From Pleurocapsa sp. FMAR1 (GTDB lineage Bacteria > Cyanobacteriota > Cyanobacteriia > Cyanobacteriales > Xenococcaceae), in the NCBI RefSeq assembly GCF_963665995.1, contig NZ_OY762512.1:4650001-4714000 (forward strand): a stretch of DNA of 64,000 nt. Direction: 5' to 3'. The notes under the pieces are model-generated. The model was not told where the DNA came from. It did no database searches and was given only the letters and a program-made list of their open reading frames with translations. Of this stretch, positions 7,763 through 17,321 are shown piece by piece. The stretch's first letter is position 1. The number at the start of each line of letters is the position of its first letter. Position numbers and translations under genes: made by a program.

Positions 7763-9937
7763 CTATCGCCAATTAAACTTCATTCCCAGATATTTCTCTA
7801 GCTCTAGATTATGAGGAGCAAAATATTCAACCAAAGTTTCTCTGAGTTTAGAATCTATTTGGCTATAAGTTCCAGGATTAACTTGAGGATATTCTTTTAA
7901 GGAATAGTTTGGTAAACCTAAAAAATCAAATGTCTTAGCCATATTATCATGAGGATTGTCATAAAAGTCTTCGCTTTTAATAATTAAAAACTGTTCTCTA
8001 CCTAAAAGTTCTATCCAAGGCTTGACCTTGTAAAGATAGAGGCTACTCAAAATATTATCTGGTTCGCAAAAGCCAGTGTTGACAATTTTCTCTTCACTGA
8101 GAGTAGCTATTTTTTTTATTTCCTCGGCTATAGCCGTTTCCAGGTTTTCATTGCTCAAGCCAGTATTTAATTTATGATAATGCCAAGAAATTGCTCTGTC
8201 AGCAGGATTTCTTAAAAGAATAATAATTTTAGTTTTAGGAAAAGTATCCTTAATTCTTTGAGCTACCTGGGGAAAACGCAGATAGTTGGGAGTAGCCTCT
8301 CCTGTAAGAAAATCTGGACTATCAGTAATAGTGGGAAAATTAGCTAAATACCAATCAATTCCTCTTTCAAAATGTTGCCAATAAAAATCTATTTCTTTCT
8401 TATGAGAAAGCAGAATTTGCGGGTGATGACCAAGATAATAATGGATAGAAGATGTTCCACTTTTAGATGCGCCAGCAATAATAAAATCAGGGCCACCTTT
8501 TTTTTTCTCCTGCCAATTTAATCTAGCCAAAGAGGGACGGCTTTTAATAGCTTGTTGGTAACAACCAGTACGATAACAATCAATAGCTTCATCAATACGA
8601 TTTTGCTGGGTCAGAGCATCTCCCAAATTGCCCCAAGCAATAGTAATTTTAGGATGTTGAGCTACTATTTGACGATAAAATTCTATTAACTGAACTAATT
8701 GTTCTGAGCCAGTGGGGGTATATTGTAATTCAATGTAGGGAAATTGGTAATTAGGCTCTAGCTTAATAGACTTTTGATAGGCAGTAATTGCCTCTGGAAA
8801 GAAACTTCTAGCTCTCATGAATTTAGCAAATTGATAATACAAAGTTGCCAAATCTGCTCGAGAATATTTATTTGAGGTTTCTAAGTTTGCCAAGGTTTCC
8901 TGATAATCTGCAATCACCTCAGTTTCCAAGGCTGATTTTTCAGGATTACTCTTTATTGCTCGACGATAACAAGAAATAGCCAGCTCATAATGCCGTAAAT
9001 TGCGGTTAACCAGTCCTAATTTAAACAAAACGGGAGAAAACTGCGGATTAATAGCTATGACTTTTTGATAAGTTGCGATCGCTTTTTGCCATTGCTGTTG
9101 CTCTTGCCACAACATACCTAGTTGATAATAAGCTTCCCAATATTCTGTTTGCATAGCGATCGCTTTTTGCCAGCATTCTTGCGCCTGAGAATCTTCTTGC
9201 AGTTTGTGTAGCGTTAGAGCCAAATGATAATAAATTTGCGAGTCGGACTTTAAATCTAGAGCTTGTTCAAAATGCTTTTGAGCTTGAACATATTCTTGAA
9301 GTTGATACAGTGCCAAACCCCAGTGATAATAAACTTTAGCTGACGGGTCTAATTTGGCTGCTTTTTTATAGTTTCTAGTTGCCCAAAGCCATTTTTCTTG
9401 AGCAGCTAAAGCCTGTGCCAGAGCGTAGTAATACTGGGCATTGTCAGGATTATTTCTGACTCCTAGACGGTATACTTCCAAGACAGGTTCGTATTTTTTT
9501 TGAACAGTTAAAAGTTCACCCAAAGCCTGATATGCCTCAAAAAAATCTGTTTGGGAATCGATCGCACTACGGTAACAGGAGATCGCTTTATCTGGCACTT
9601 GAGCAGCTAAAGTCTGACCAAGCTGATAAAGTTGTTCGGGGGTAAAAGAATCGGCTTTTAATTTAAATAATTTAAATAAATGATCAGCAGCTTGGCGATC
9701 CTTGCCTAATCGAGTCAGCGTTTGCGCCAGAGCGCGATGTAATCGGGCAGAATTAGGTTGCAGAGTCACCGCCTCTCGATAAGATTTTAGAGCCTTTTGC
9801 CACTGCCTTTGTTGAATATACAAATCTCCTAAATTAGCGCGATCTTCTGCCGATTCAGGATTGGCGGTTATTTTTTGACAACATTGGGCGATCGCCTGCT
9901 GAATTTGCTCGGCAGTTAATTGAGAAAGTTCTTTCAT
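7763..9937 (-). CDS. TPR-repeat protein fused to a sulfotransferase domain
   Basis: Of 724 residues, about 1-470 are tandem tetratricopeptide repeats. The rest is a PAPS-dependent sulfotransferase: the 5'-phosphosulfate loop GASKSGTSS at 489-497 preceded by GGPDFIIA, then EIDFYW, GEATPNYL, and the 3'-phosphate motif LLRNPADRAISWH at 574-586. Such enzymes transfer sulfate from PAPS to sugar or protein hydroxyls. The TPR array probably binds a protein partner or substrate. It is the first of three consecutive TPR-transferase genes on this strand, 63 bp from the next, suggesting an operon read from 14320 downwards. Acceptor unknown. Confidence 0.88.
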   Translation of the reverse strand: MKELSQLTAEQIQQAIAQCCQKITANPESAEDRANLGDLYIQQRQWQKALKSYREAVTLQPNSARLHRALAQTLTRLGKDRQAADHLFKLFKLKADSFTPEQLYQLGQTLAAQVPDKAISCYRSAIDSQTDFFEAYQALGELLTVQKKYEPVLEVYRLGVRNNPDNAQYYYALAQALAAQEKWLWATRNYKKAAKLDPSAKVYYHWGLALYQLQEYVQAQKHFEQALDLKSDSQIYYHLALTLHKLQEDSQAQECWQKAIAMQTEYWEAYYQLGMLWQEQQQWQKAIATYQKVIAINPQFSPVLFKLGLVNRNLRHYELAISCYRRAIKSNPEKSALETEVIADYQETLANLETSNKYSRADLATLYYQFAKFMRARSFFPEAITAYQKSIKLEPNYQFPYIELQYTPTGSEQLVQLIEFYRQIVAQHPKITIAWGNLGDALTQQNRIDEAIDCYRTGCYQQAIKSRPSLARLNWQEKKKGGPDFIIAGASKSGTSSIHYYLGHHPQILLSHKKEIDFYWQHFERGIDWYLANFPTITDSPDFLTGEATPNYLRFPQVAQRIKDTFPKTKIIILLRNPADRAISWHYHKLNTGLSNENLETAIAEEIKKIATLSEEKIVNTGFCEPDNILSSLYLYKVKPWIELLGREQFLIIKSEDFYDNPHDNMAKTFDFLGLPNYSLKEYPQVNPGTYSQIDSKLRETLVEYFAPHNLELEKYLGMKFNWR

Positions 9938-10000
9938 TGGCAGCTAGGGAATGCTTGATAAATACTTTTTTTTACTAACAGTCACAGCACAAAGGCTTAC

Positions 10001-11464
10001 CTATAGTTTGCGGATAAATAATTGAAATGTTTGGGGCGATCGATAAACCTGTTGCCATCGATCTTTAACAGAGTTGAGAAATCGATCGATACCGACTTTA
10101 GGGTTTTGTTGAGCATTATGAGGATTACGCCAGCCATAAGAATTAAAAATCAGTAATCCGCCTGATTTTACTAACTTCCAGGCGAGAATGGCATTTTTCT
10201 CCGTGTGTTGACTCAATTTATTGCGATCCTGAAGATTAATTAAGTCAAAACTATTGGGAGTACAGTCTGCTAATAATTTACAGGTATCTCCTTCTAAAAA
10301 AGTTACTTTTGATTCTGAACCAGATTTAGCGATGTTTTCTTTAAAAGGAAGTTCAAACTTAGTGTCAATACAGGTAAGCTTATCTGACTCGTGGACTAAA
10401 ATTTTATCTAGCATCCAACAAGAAGACATTCCTTGATAACATCCTACTTCTATGGCATTAACTCCTGGTGCGGTAATCAATGACTGTAAATGTTCTTCCC
10501 AGACAGAAATACGATAGCTAAAAATATCGCGAGTGAAAAAATAGTTATTGGCGACACATTGTTCCCAACCGCGATGTTTACAAGCCTGTTGAAAATTAGC
10601 CACTGCTTCGGGTAATCTGCCTTTTTCCCGTAGAGCATCTCCTAAATGTCCATATACCCAGGGATATTCTTCAACTAGATTTAAAATCGCGTAGCAGGTA
10701 GAAATAGCTTCATCCCATTTTTGCAGCATCAAAAAAGTTTTGACTAAATCTCGATAAGCCCAAGGGAAATCTGGAGCATTTTTAATGGTTTGATGAAAAG
10801 AGATAATTGCCTCTTCAAAATACTGCTTTTGCAGATAAATAGTGCCTAGTTTGTATTGCGCCCTAGATTCTGTGGGCTGCACGCTTAAAATTTTCTCGTA
10901 GATAGCCTGAGCTTTGTCTAACTGATGCTGCCGTTGATAAATATCTCCCAAATCATAAAAAGCCGCAATCAAGCCCTGCTCTCCGGCGATCGCCTTTTCA
11001 TAACAGGCGATCGCCTCCTCTACTCTTCCTCTTTGTTCTAAGGCTTTGGCTAGCTTATAATAACCACTATTATTGACCAAATTAGGATTAATTTTAATTG
11101 CTTGATACCAGCAATCCACTTCCGCATCTTTACGCTGGAGGTAGCTATTGATCTGCGCCAGAGATGAATAGATGCGGTCAGAATTGGGGACAAGTTCTAA
11201 AGCTTTTTCAAAAGAGGCTAAAGCAGCCTGCCAATTTTTTTCTAAAATATAAAGTTCTCCTAATTGGCAATATACCTCCCCAAGATTAGTTTGGGCTTCT
11301 ACAGCCAAAGAATGCCAAATAATAGCTCGATCAAATTCCCCCATACCCTGAAGCAAATTGCCCAGGTTCTTAAAGGCAGATTGCCGTTGTTCCTGGTTAT
11401 TGTTGTCTGTTTTTACTGCCTGCTCGCACTCAACAATTGCCTGAATTAAATAGCTAGAATCCAC
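10001..11464 (-). CDS. TPR-repeat protein fused to a class I methyltransferase
   Basis: In this 487-residue protein, about residues 25-300 are TPR helices. The C-terminal 190 residues look like an S-adenosylmethionine-dependent methyltransferase: motif I NAIEVGCYQGMSS at about 336-348, an acidic ribose-binding end of strand 2 at LTCIDTKFELPF, motif around VTFLEGDTCKLL, and SFDLINLQD followed by AWKLVKSGGLLIFNSYGW. This resembles the Methyltransf_24 group, often found with glycan genes. It sits in the same orientation between the sulfotransferase and GT61 genes, so these probably act on one product. Confidence 0.85.
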   Translation of the reverse strand: MDSSYLIQAIVECEQAVKTDNNNQEQRQSAFKNLGNLLQGMGEFDRAIIWHSLAVEAQTNLGEVYCQLGELYILEKNWQAALASFEKALELVPNSDRIYSSLAQINSYLQRKDAEVDCWYQAIKINPNLVNNSGYYKLAKALEQRGRVEEAIACYEKAIAGEQGLIAAFYDLGDIYQRQHQLDKAQAIYEKILSVQPTESRAQYKLGTIYLQKQYFEEAIISFHQTIKNAPDFPWAYRDLVKTFLMLQKWDEAISTCYAILNLVEEYPWVYGHLGDALREKGRLPEAVANFQQACKHRGWEQCVANNYFFTRDIFSYRISVWEEHLQSLITAPGVNAIEVGCYQGMSSCWMLDKILVHESDKLTCIDTKFELPFKENIAKSGSESKVTFLEGDTCKLLADCTPNSFDLINLQDRNKLSQHTEKNAILAWKLVKSGGLLIFNSYGWRNPHNAQQNPKVGIDRFLNSVKDRWQQVYRSPQTFQLFIRKL

Positions 11465-11620
11465 GGGTAAAATTTAGTTAATTAATTGGTTTACTCCATC
11501 ACCGACGGTCTATAAAATAGACTTCCAAGTCTCAGACTGTTTAATTATTGTCTATATATTCATTATTGTCCTACCTACTTTTATTATGGCTGGGAGATTT
11601 ACTGGGATGGGGATATTTTC

Positions 11621-14320
11621 CTATTGAATGTACTTTAAAATTTGCTTAAGAGCATCAATATTAACCAAAATATCTTCGGTGAGGGCATTTTGATACATTA
11701 AGTTGCGCAAAGACAGACAATCAAAACTTTTTCCAACTAAATAATAATGCTCCAACTCTAACTGCTGACTAATCATCCAGTAATCAGTTCTCACATAATT
11801 AGGCGAGAAAAGCTCAATGACCTTAGTATCGGGAGAACAAAAAACTAAATTAGTTAAACCCGAACCATGACTAGCAACAATGATTTCAGCATTAGCAAAT
11901 ACTGCAACCTGCTCTAAGACTGACATTTCTTCGAGGAATATAGTTTTAAAACCTTCGCTATAAAGCAGTTCGCTTACATCTAATTCATTAACTAACTGTC
12001 TATTTTTTGCTTTTGCCCTGCTAACGTAAATTTTTTGCCCAATAGCAGTCTTTGATAAATTAATTTTGGGAATAAAAGCCTGGCGTAAAAATTTGATTGT
12101 TCCCTGGGGAATCCAGTCTAGATAGCCTGGAAAAGAAGGAACGATCAATTCTGTAGCCTGAATATGATTATGGCGATCGCTTTCGAGGATTTTTGCTTCA
12201 GGAATACCTAAAATTTGCAAAGTTTCTTTTTGGTAGGGTTTAGCAATGCTGTTGACCACAAACCAATCAATCTCCTCTAGCTCAATACCACTGTTTCTGA
12301 TTAGTTCTAATCGCGGAATAATATCAAACATCCAATGATAATAAACATGACCAGCCAAACTAGATAGCAAAGCTACTTTGCCCTCTATTTTTTCGCTGGG
12401 CAGAATGCTATCTTGGGCAAAAATTTTGTGTTCGGCTCGTTCTTGATAGGGACATCCTGGTAAGAACCAGGGATAGTCTCTAGATAAATCTCCTAACAAA
12501 TAATTATCAGGAGTAATAACCGCCACGGCATTACAAATAATCCATGAGTTTTTTTGTCCTGCAACCCAAGTTCTACCTTCGGGAATAGTAACAACAAAGG
12601 GCAATTTAGCCTTAACTGGGTTTGTTGACTCAAAAGAACATTTATAAGCATCTTTATCAATCTGCAACGGCTTAAAGTGTGTAATTAACTTTGCCATACA
12701 GCTATTGCAGTTGACTCCTCCGCAATCAGGATAAGATGTCTGACCAGGAGCGTTAATTTTAATTGTCTCTGGTTGTCTTGTGCCAGCTACTCTTTCAGGA
12801 GTATGATCGGTATTTCCCCACAATACCTGAATGTAGCTAAAATTTTTTAACTGACAATCCCTCGCCCAGTCTTGAGTGTAATGATAAATTTCTCTAGGCA
12901 GGGCGGATAATTGCTCTTCAACCGCAAATAAACCAGGCAAATTTTGCCAGCCAGTTGTGTAATCTATTTCTTGACTGAGAACGGCTTCATAATAATTTAT
13001 TGCCTCTTCAGCAACTTGACTACGCTCTAAAACTTTACCTAACTGAAAGCAGATTTGCGCATGTTCTGGTTCAAGGCTCAAGCCAATCTGGTAAATAGCT
13101 ACCGCAGCATCTAACTTTTTTTGCTTGGCAAGACAATTGCCAAGTTTTAGATATAGTTCTGCTTCTTTGGGTCTAATTTGTAAGGCTCTCTGATAGTAAA
13201 ATTCTGCTTGATAAACACCCCCAAACTCAAACAGCACATCTCCCATCTGGCTATAGGTTAGCCATAGATAATGATAAGCATCTGCTCTTTGATTATCTTG
13301 AAGAGCTTGCAGAAATCGAGCGCAAGCCACCTTAGCCATTTCTAATAAATCTGCGGGTTGGGTTGCTAATATTCTCTGACAATAAGCAGTAACAAAATGA
13401 GGCTCTAGCTCAATTATTTGTCGCCAACAGTCTAAAGTAGTTTCCCAATTACCCATCTGTAGCTGTAGGTCAGCATAGTTGCTCAAAGCCAGAACATTTG
13501 TTGGCTCTAATTTAGTAACTTTGAGAAGACACTCTATTGCTTGGGGGTAATTAGCTTGCTGTTGCCATAGCTTACCTAAATTATGATGAGCTAAAGACAT
13601 TTTTGGCTCTAAGGTGATGGCAGTTTGGAAACTACTATAGGCAAGCTTGTGCTGTTGATTAAACCAGTAAACCTGTCCTAAGTTATTGTGCAAAGTTGCC
13701 CAAGTAGGGTCAATATAAAGCCCTTTTCTAAAAATAGCGATCGCCCGAGCGTATTTTTTTTGTCTGGCAAAGATGCTGCCCAAATTACTATATGCTCTGG
13801 TAAAATTGGGCTGAATGGCAATAGCCTGCTCGTAGCTGGCGATCGCTGTCTCTAGTTCTCCTTTTTGATCGTAAAGGACTCCCAAGTTAAAATAAGCAGC
13901 AGCATAGTCAGGCTTGGCTTCAATGGCTTTATTGTAGGCAGCAATTGCTTCACTCCAGTTACCTAATTGGTGCAATACTACTGCCAGATTATATTTTAAT
14001 TCTGCCCAATCAGGTTTAAAAACTAGAGCCTGTTCATAATTCCAGGTCGCTTTTTGATAATTATTTTGCTTGCTAAACAATAAACCCAACTCTGCGTATA
14101 TTTCTGCTTGGTCAACTGGAGTACCCAGCAATTTTTTATAAGCATCAATGGCTTCGGGTATTTTTCCTAGTTGGGTATAGGCTCTTGCCAAATAGGGATA
14201 AAAGTTAATATCGTCAGGATCGAGGGAGATCTCTTTTTGACAGATATCTACAACCTGCTCCCAATCTTGGTTAGCTAGGAAAGATTTAAGATTTTTGATT
14301 GAAGATTCGCCTCTTCTCAT
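11621..14320 (-). CDS. TPR-repeat protein fused to a GT61-like glycosyltransferase (DUF563)
   Basis: This 899-residue protein has about twelve TPR units (residues 10-455). A linker holds a cysteine cluster (C533, C538, C541 in DCGGVNCNSC), and a C-terminal domain from about 580 to 885 resembles glycosyltransferase family 61: GHVYYHWMFDIIPRLE, KIYVSRAKAKNR and the donor-site block EIIVASHGSGLTNLVFCSP. GT61 enzymes move xylose or GlcNAc-type sugars onto glycans or proteins. The cysteine cluster is unusual for the family and could bind metal. It is probably the first gene of the three-gene run of TPR transferases. The exact donor and acceptor cannot be deduced. Confidence 0.87.
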   Translation of the reverse strand: MRRGESSIKNLKSFLANQDWEQVVDICQKEISLDPDDINFYPYLARAYTQLGKIPEAIDAYKKLLGTPVDQAEIYAELGLLFSKQNNYQKATWNYEQALVFKPDWAELKYNLAVVLHQLGNWSEAIAAYNKAIEAKPDYAAAYFNLGVLYDQKGELETAIASYEQAIAIQPNFTRAYSNLGSIFARQKKYARAIAIFRKGLYIDPTWATLHNNLGQVYWFNQQHKLAYSSFQTAITLEPKMSLAHHNLGKLWQQQANYPQAIECLLKVTKLEPTNVLALSNYADLQLQMGNWETTLDCWRQIIELEPHFVTAYCQRILATQPADLLEMAKVACARFLQALQDNQRADAYHYLWLTYSQMGDVLFEFGGVYQAEFYYQRALQIRPKEAELYLKLGNCLAKQKKLDAAVAIYQIGLSLEPEHAQICFQLGKVLERSQVAEEAINYYEAVLSQEIDYTTGWQNLPGLFAVEEQLSALPREIYHYTQDWARDCQLKNFSYIQVLWGNTDHTPERVAGTRQPETIKINAPGQTSYPDCGGVNCNSCMAKLITHFKPLQIDKDAYKCSFESTNPVKAKLPFVVTIPEGRTWVAGQKNSWIICNAVAVITPDNYLLGDLSRDYPWFLPGCPYQERAEHKIFAQDSILPSEKIEGKVALLSSLAGHVYYHWMFDIIPRLELIRNSGIELEEIDWFVVNSIAKPYQKETLQILGIPEAKILESDRHNHIQATELIVPSFPGYLDWIPQGTIKFLRQAFIPKINLSKTAIGQKIYVSRAKAKNRQLVNELDVSELLYSEGFKTIFLEEMSVLEQVAVFANAEIIVASHGSGLTNLVFCSPDTKVIELFSPNYVRTDYWMISQQLELEHYYLVGKSFDCLSLRNLMYQNALTEDILVNIDALKQILKYIQ

Positions 14321-14386
14321 TGATGTTAACGGGAATGACCCAAACTCAAATTACAAAATGACCCAAATAATCTGACGATTCAATCT

Positions 14387-14496
14387 AGAGCGTGTCATTA
14401 ACATGGCGATCGCACTTCGGTGCTTGGCTTGACAGCGTGCCTCACTCTTAATTAGAAAAAAAGTACTATTTCCTCCCAAATAATGGCACGCCCTAA
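14387..14496. mobile_element. Miniature element, family 3 (GGGCGTGTCAT ends), about 110 bp
   Basis: AGAGCGTGTCATTA at 14387-14400 and TAATGGCACGCCCTAA at 14481-14496 are imperfect inverted repeats. The interior includes TTAATTAGAAAAAAAGT, which also follows the solitary end at 3703-3720; a further end is at 63831-63850. The rest of the 468-bp gap from 14321 to 14788 is AT-rich with no gene seen. Confidence 0.55.
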
Positions 14497-14788
14497 TTCA
14501 ATAATGAGAATTATAAGTTACTCTGTCTATAGGTGAGTCTACGTTAATTAAGCTTGGTTTGAGTACTCTTAACGAACGCGACAAAAACCTTATAGATCTT
14601 TGATGAATCTTGGATTTACCTACATTAGCCCATATTTCGCTAAATTTCATCTAATCTAAATTTTAAGCTGACTTTTTAAATACTAACTAAAACTAGTTTA
14701 TCGTCATCAAGTTACAGCCTAATATGTAGAGAGTATGCTTAGACTGCCTTAAAATAAATAGCTGAGATTAAAATCTAACCGATTCTAA

Positions 14789-15802
14789 ATGATGGAATTT
14801 GCTAAAGCAGAACCAACCGTCGGCGTAATTATTCCTGCCTATAATTGCGATCGCTATATTGCTCAAGCTATTGAAAGCGTTCTCCAACAAGAAGGCTGTA
14901 CTTATGAAATAATCGTCATTGATGATGGCTCAACTGATTCGACTGAGCAGGTATTAAAGCCATACCGCGATCGCCTTCGCTATGTAAAGCAGAAAAATCA
15001 AGGTGTAGCAGCAGCCCGCAATCATGGTATTGCGATCGCTCAAGCCAATCTGATCGCCTTTCTAGATGCAGATGATTATTTTTTACCAGGAAAATTAGCA
15101 TCTCAGGCAGAAATTTTAATCAAGCGTCCTGACCTAGGTATTGTCCATAGTGGCTGGCAAAGGGTAGACATAGAAGGCAACAAGCTATTAGATGTATGTC
15201 CTTGGAAGCAAATTCCTGAATTAGATTTAGAGAGTTGGCTACGTTGGAAACCAGTGCTACCGAGCGCGATGATGTTTCGTCGAGAATGGCTTCAATATGT
15301 TGGTGGTTTTGATCCTCGCTTTCCACCCGCAGAAGATACCAATTTAGTCCTTAAACTGGCTTTAAAAGGCTGTAAAACTGCATGGTTACGACAAATAACC
15401 GTGTGTTATCGTCAGCACGGAGAAAGTGCTATGCATAAAGGCTTGCCCCAAGCTCGCTCTTTAATGGCAGTTACCAACGATTTTTTTTCTCAACCAAATC
15501 TACCTCCAGAAGTTAAGCTAATGGAGCAGTCGGTTCGCTATGGTACATTGGTTTGGATTGCTTGGTATCTCCACTACACGGGACATCCACTAGAAACAAC
15601 TCAATATCTTCAACAGGCTTGGTCATATCGCTCTAATTCAGGTATAGAAACTATAGTCACCTGGATTGAAAGCTTTGCCGAATTTTCTCGCAATTGGGGA
15701 GTGCAATTTAATGTCAGCAGCCTAACTAGTTCGAGAGAATGGCAGGAGCTAGTTCAATGGATCATTCAGACAACGAGTAAAATTGGATCACAAACATCTT
15801 AA
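14789..15802 (+). CDS. Family 2 glycosyltransferase
   Basis: The 337-residue protein opens with the GT-A fold signature VGVIIPAYNCDRYIAQAIES and IIVIDDGSTDSTE, followed by the DxD-type motif AFLDADDYFLP. PAEDTNLVLKLALKGCKTAWL is in the usual acceptor region. The last 100 residues are helical and not conserved in a way I recognise. It is soluble, with no transmembrane pair, so it probably glycosylates a lipid-linked or protein acceptor on the cytoplasmic side. It is divergent from the TPR-GT61 gene and may belong to the same surface-modification locus. Start could be 14789 or the adjacent ATG at 14792. Confidence 0.92.
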   Translation: MMEFAKAEPTVGVIIPAYNCDRYIAQAIESVLQQEGCTYEIIVIDDGSTDSTEQVLKPYRDRLRYVKQKNQGVAAARNHGIAIAQANLIAFLDADDYFLPGKLASQAEILIKRPDLGIVHSGWQRVDIEGNKLLDVCPWKQIPELDLESWLRWKPVLPSAMMFRREWLQYVGGFDPRFPPAEDTNLVLKLALKGCKTAWLRQITVCYRQHGESAMHKGLPQARSLMAVTNDFFSQPNLPPEVKLMEQSVRYGTLVWIAWYLHYTGHPLETTQYLQQAWSYRSNSGIETIVTWIESFAEFSRNWGVQFNVSSLTSSREWQELVQWIIQTTSKIGSQTS

Positions 15803-15832
15803 AGCTTCCTCTTTTGGAGAGATCTATTAAAC

Positions 15833-15846
15833 ACCCTAATTAGGGT
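15833..15846. promoter_or_regulatory. Perfect 14-bp palindrome upstream of ktrB
   Basis: ACCCTAATTAGGGT is an exact palindrome in the 86-bp gap between the glycosyltransferase stop and the ktrB start. Position and symmetry fit a repressor or activator site for the potassium uptake genes, but it could be a chance or hairpin sequence. No known regulator matches with certainty. Confidence 0.3.
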
Positions 15847-15888
15847 ATGCTCCAGTAGAGATAGTTTTTCTTCAAGTAAATCAGACTT

Positions 15889-17226
15889 ATGACTATTGCT
15901 CGTACAATTTGTCTAGGGTTTCTTGCTCTAATTGCGATTGGAACTCTTCTGTTGATGATGCCCTTCGCTACCGTTACGGGAACTTGGAACAGTTTTATTG
16001 TGGCTTTATTTACTTCTACTTCTGCCGTTTGTGTTACAGGCTTGGCGGTGGTAGATACAGGCACTTATTTTTCCTTTTGGGGACAGTTAACAATTCTATT
16101 GTTAGCTCAAGTTGGTGGTTTGGGCTATATGACCATGACTACTTTTTTACTGCTGCTTTTAGGCAGAAAGTTTGACCTAAGACAAAAATTTGCTATCCAA
16201 GAATCTTTTGATCGTCCTTTTTTGCAGGGTAGTAGCAGTAATTTAATGCGCTCAATTATTGCTACTACTATGATTTGTGAAATTAGCGGCATATTTTTAT
16301 TACTGCTAGTTTTTGTTCCTGAACACGGTTGGTCAAAAGGTTTATGGTATTCTATTTTTCATAGTATCAGTGCCTGGAATAACGCAGGTTTTAGTCTTTT
16401 CTCTGATAGCTTGGTTGGCTATCATTCCTCTGGGGCAGTTAATTTAATTATTCCTGGTTTGATTATTTTTGGTGGCATTGGCTATCAGGTAATTATTGAA
16501 ATGTATCTTTGGTTAACCAATAAAATTAAAAACAAGCAAGAAAGATTTTGCTTTTCCCTCAACTTTAAAGTTGTAGTCGGCACGACTATTTTGTTGTTAA
16601 TATTAGGTACGATCGCTTTTTTATTGACCGAGTTAAACAACCCAGAAATCTTAGCACCTTTTAGCTTCAAAGATAAGCTTTTGGCTGCTTGGTTTCAGTC
16701 GGTGACTACTAGAACAGCAGGCTTTAATAGTATTGATGTAGGCAGTATGACCACGGCGGGTTTATTTATTACCATGGGCTTTATGTTCATTGGTGCTAGC
16801 CCTAGTGGTACAGGAGGAGGCATCAAAACCACAACCTTTAGAATTTTATACAACGCCACCAAATCAGTCTTACGAGGAAAAGATGAAGTGGTTCTCTATC
16901 AAAGGGAAGTTCCCAGTACTCTTATTTTAAAGGCAGTTGCAGTAGTATTCGGTACCGCAACGTCAATTATTCTAATGACCATCTCAATTTCTTCTTTTGA
17001 TCCTGAATTGGATTTTCTACGTATTTTATTTGAGGTTATTTCTGCTTTTGCAACAGTTGGTTTATCTACAGGTATTACATCTAGTGTTTCAGTTGCTTCC
17101 AAAATAATTTTAGTATTATCTATGTATATTGGCAGAGTCAGTATTTTAATTTTAATAGCGGCAATTATTGGCGACCCTAGCCCCAGCAGTCTTAACTATC
17201 CAGAGGAAAATTTGCTGGTCGGTTAA
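15889..17226 (+). CDS. ktrB: Potassium uptake pore subunit KtrB (TrkH/KtrB/NtpJ family)
   Basis: At 445 residues this is the usual KtrB length. The four-fold membrane-pore-membrane repeats each carry the selectivity glycine: SAVCVTGLAVV, AWNNAGFSLF, TRTAGFNSID and FATVGLSTGIT. KtrB forms a dimeric K+ channel in the plasma membrane, commonly Na+-stimulated in cyanobacteria and important in osmotic shock. The intramembrane loop region GASPSGTGGGIKTTT is present and gates the pore. It is followed 95 bp later by ktrA on the same strand. A palindrome precedes it at 15833. Confidence 0.94.
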   Translation: MTIARTICLGFLALIAIGTLLLMMPFATVTGTWNSFIVALFTSTSAVCVTGLAVVDTGTYFSFWGQLTILLLAQVGGLGYMTMTTFLLLLLGRKFDLRQKFAIQESFDRPFLQGSSSNLMRSIIATTMICEISGIFLLLLVFVPEHGWSKGLWYSIFHSISAWNNAGFSLFSDSLVGYHSSGAVNLIIPGLIIFGGIGYQVIIEMYLWLTNKIKNKQERFCFSLNFKVVVGTTILLLILGTIAFLLTELNNPEILAPFSFKDKLLAAWFQSVTTRTAGFNSIDVGSMTTAGLFITMGFMFIGASPSGTGGGIKTTTFRILYNATKSVLRGKDEVVLYQREVPSTLILKAVAVVFGTATSIILMTISISSFDPELDFLRILFEVISAFATVGLSTGITSSVSVASKIILVLSMYIGRVSILILIAAIIGDPSPSSLNYPEENLLVG

Positions 17227-17321
17227 TTTATATTAGGATTGAATAAATAAAAAATAAAAGATAACTAATCTCCGATAGATTAAAATACTAGTAGTTAGTA
17301 TATCTAGGTTAAGAAGTAAGA

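Noticed and set aside
16485-17102. Minus-strand frames of 61 and 67 codons inside ktrB
   Set aside because: Shadows of a strongly conserved membrane protein gene.
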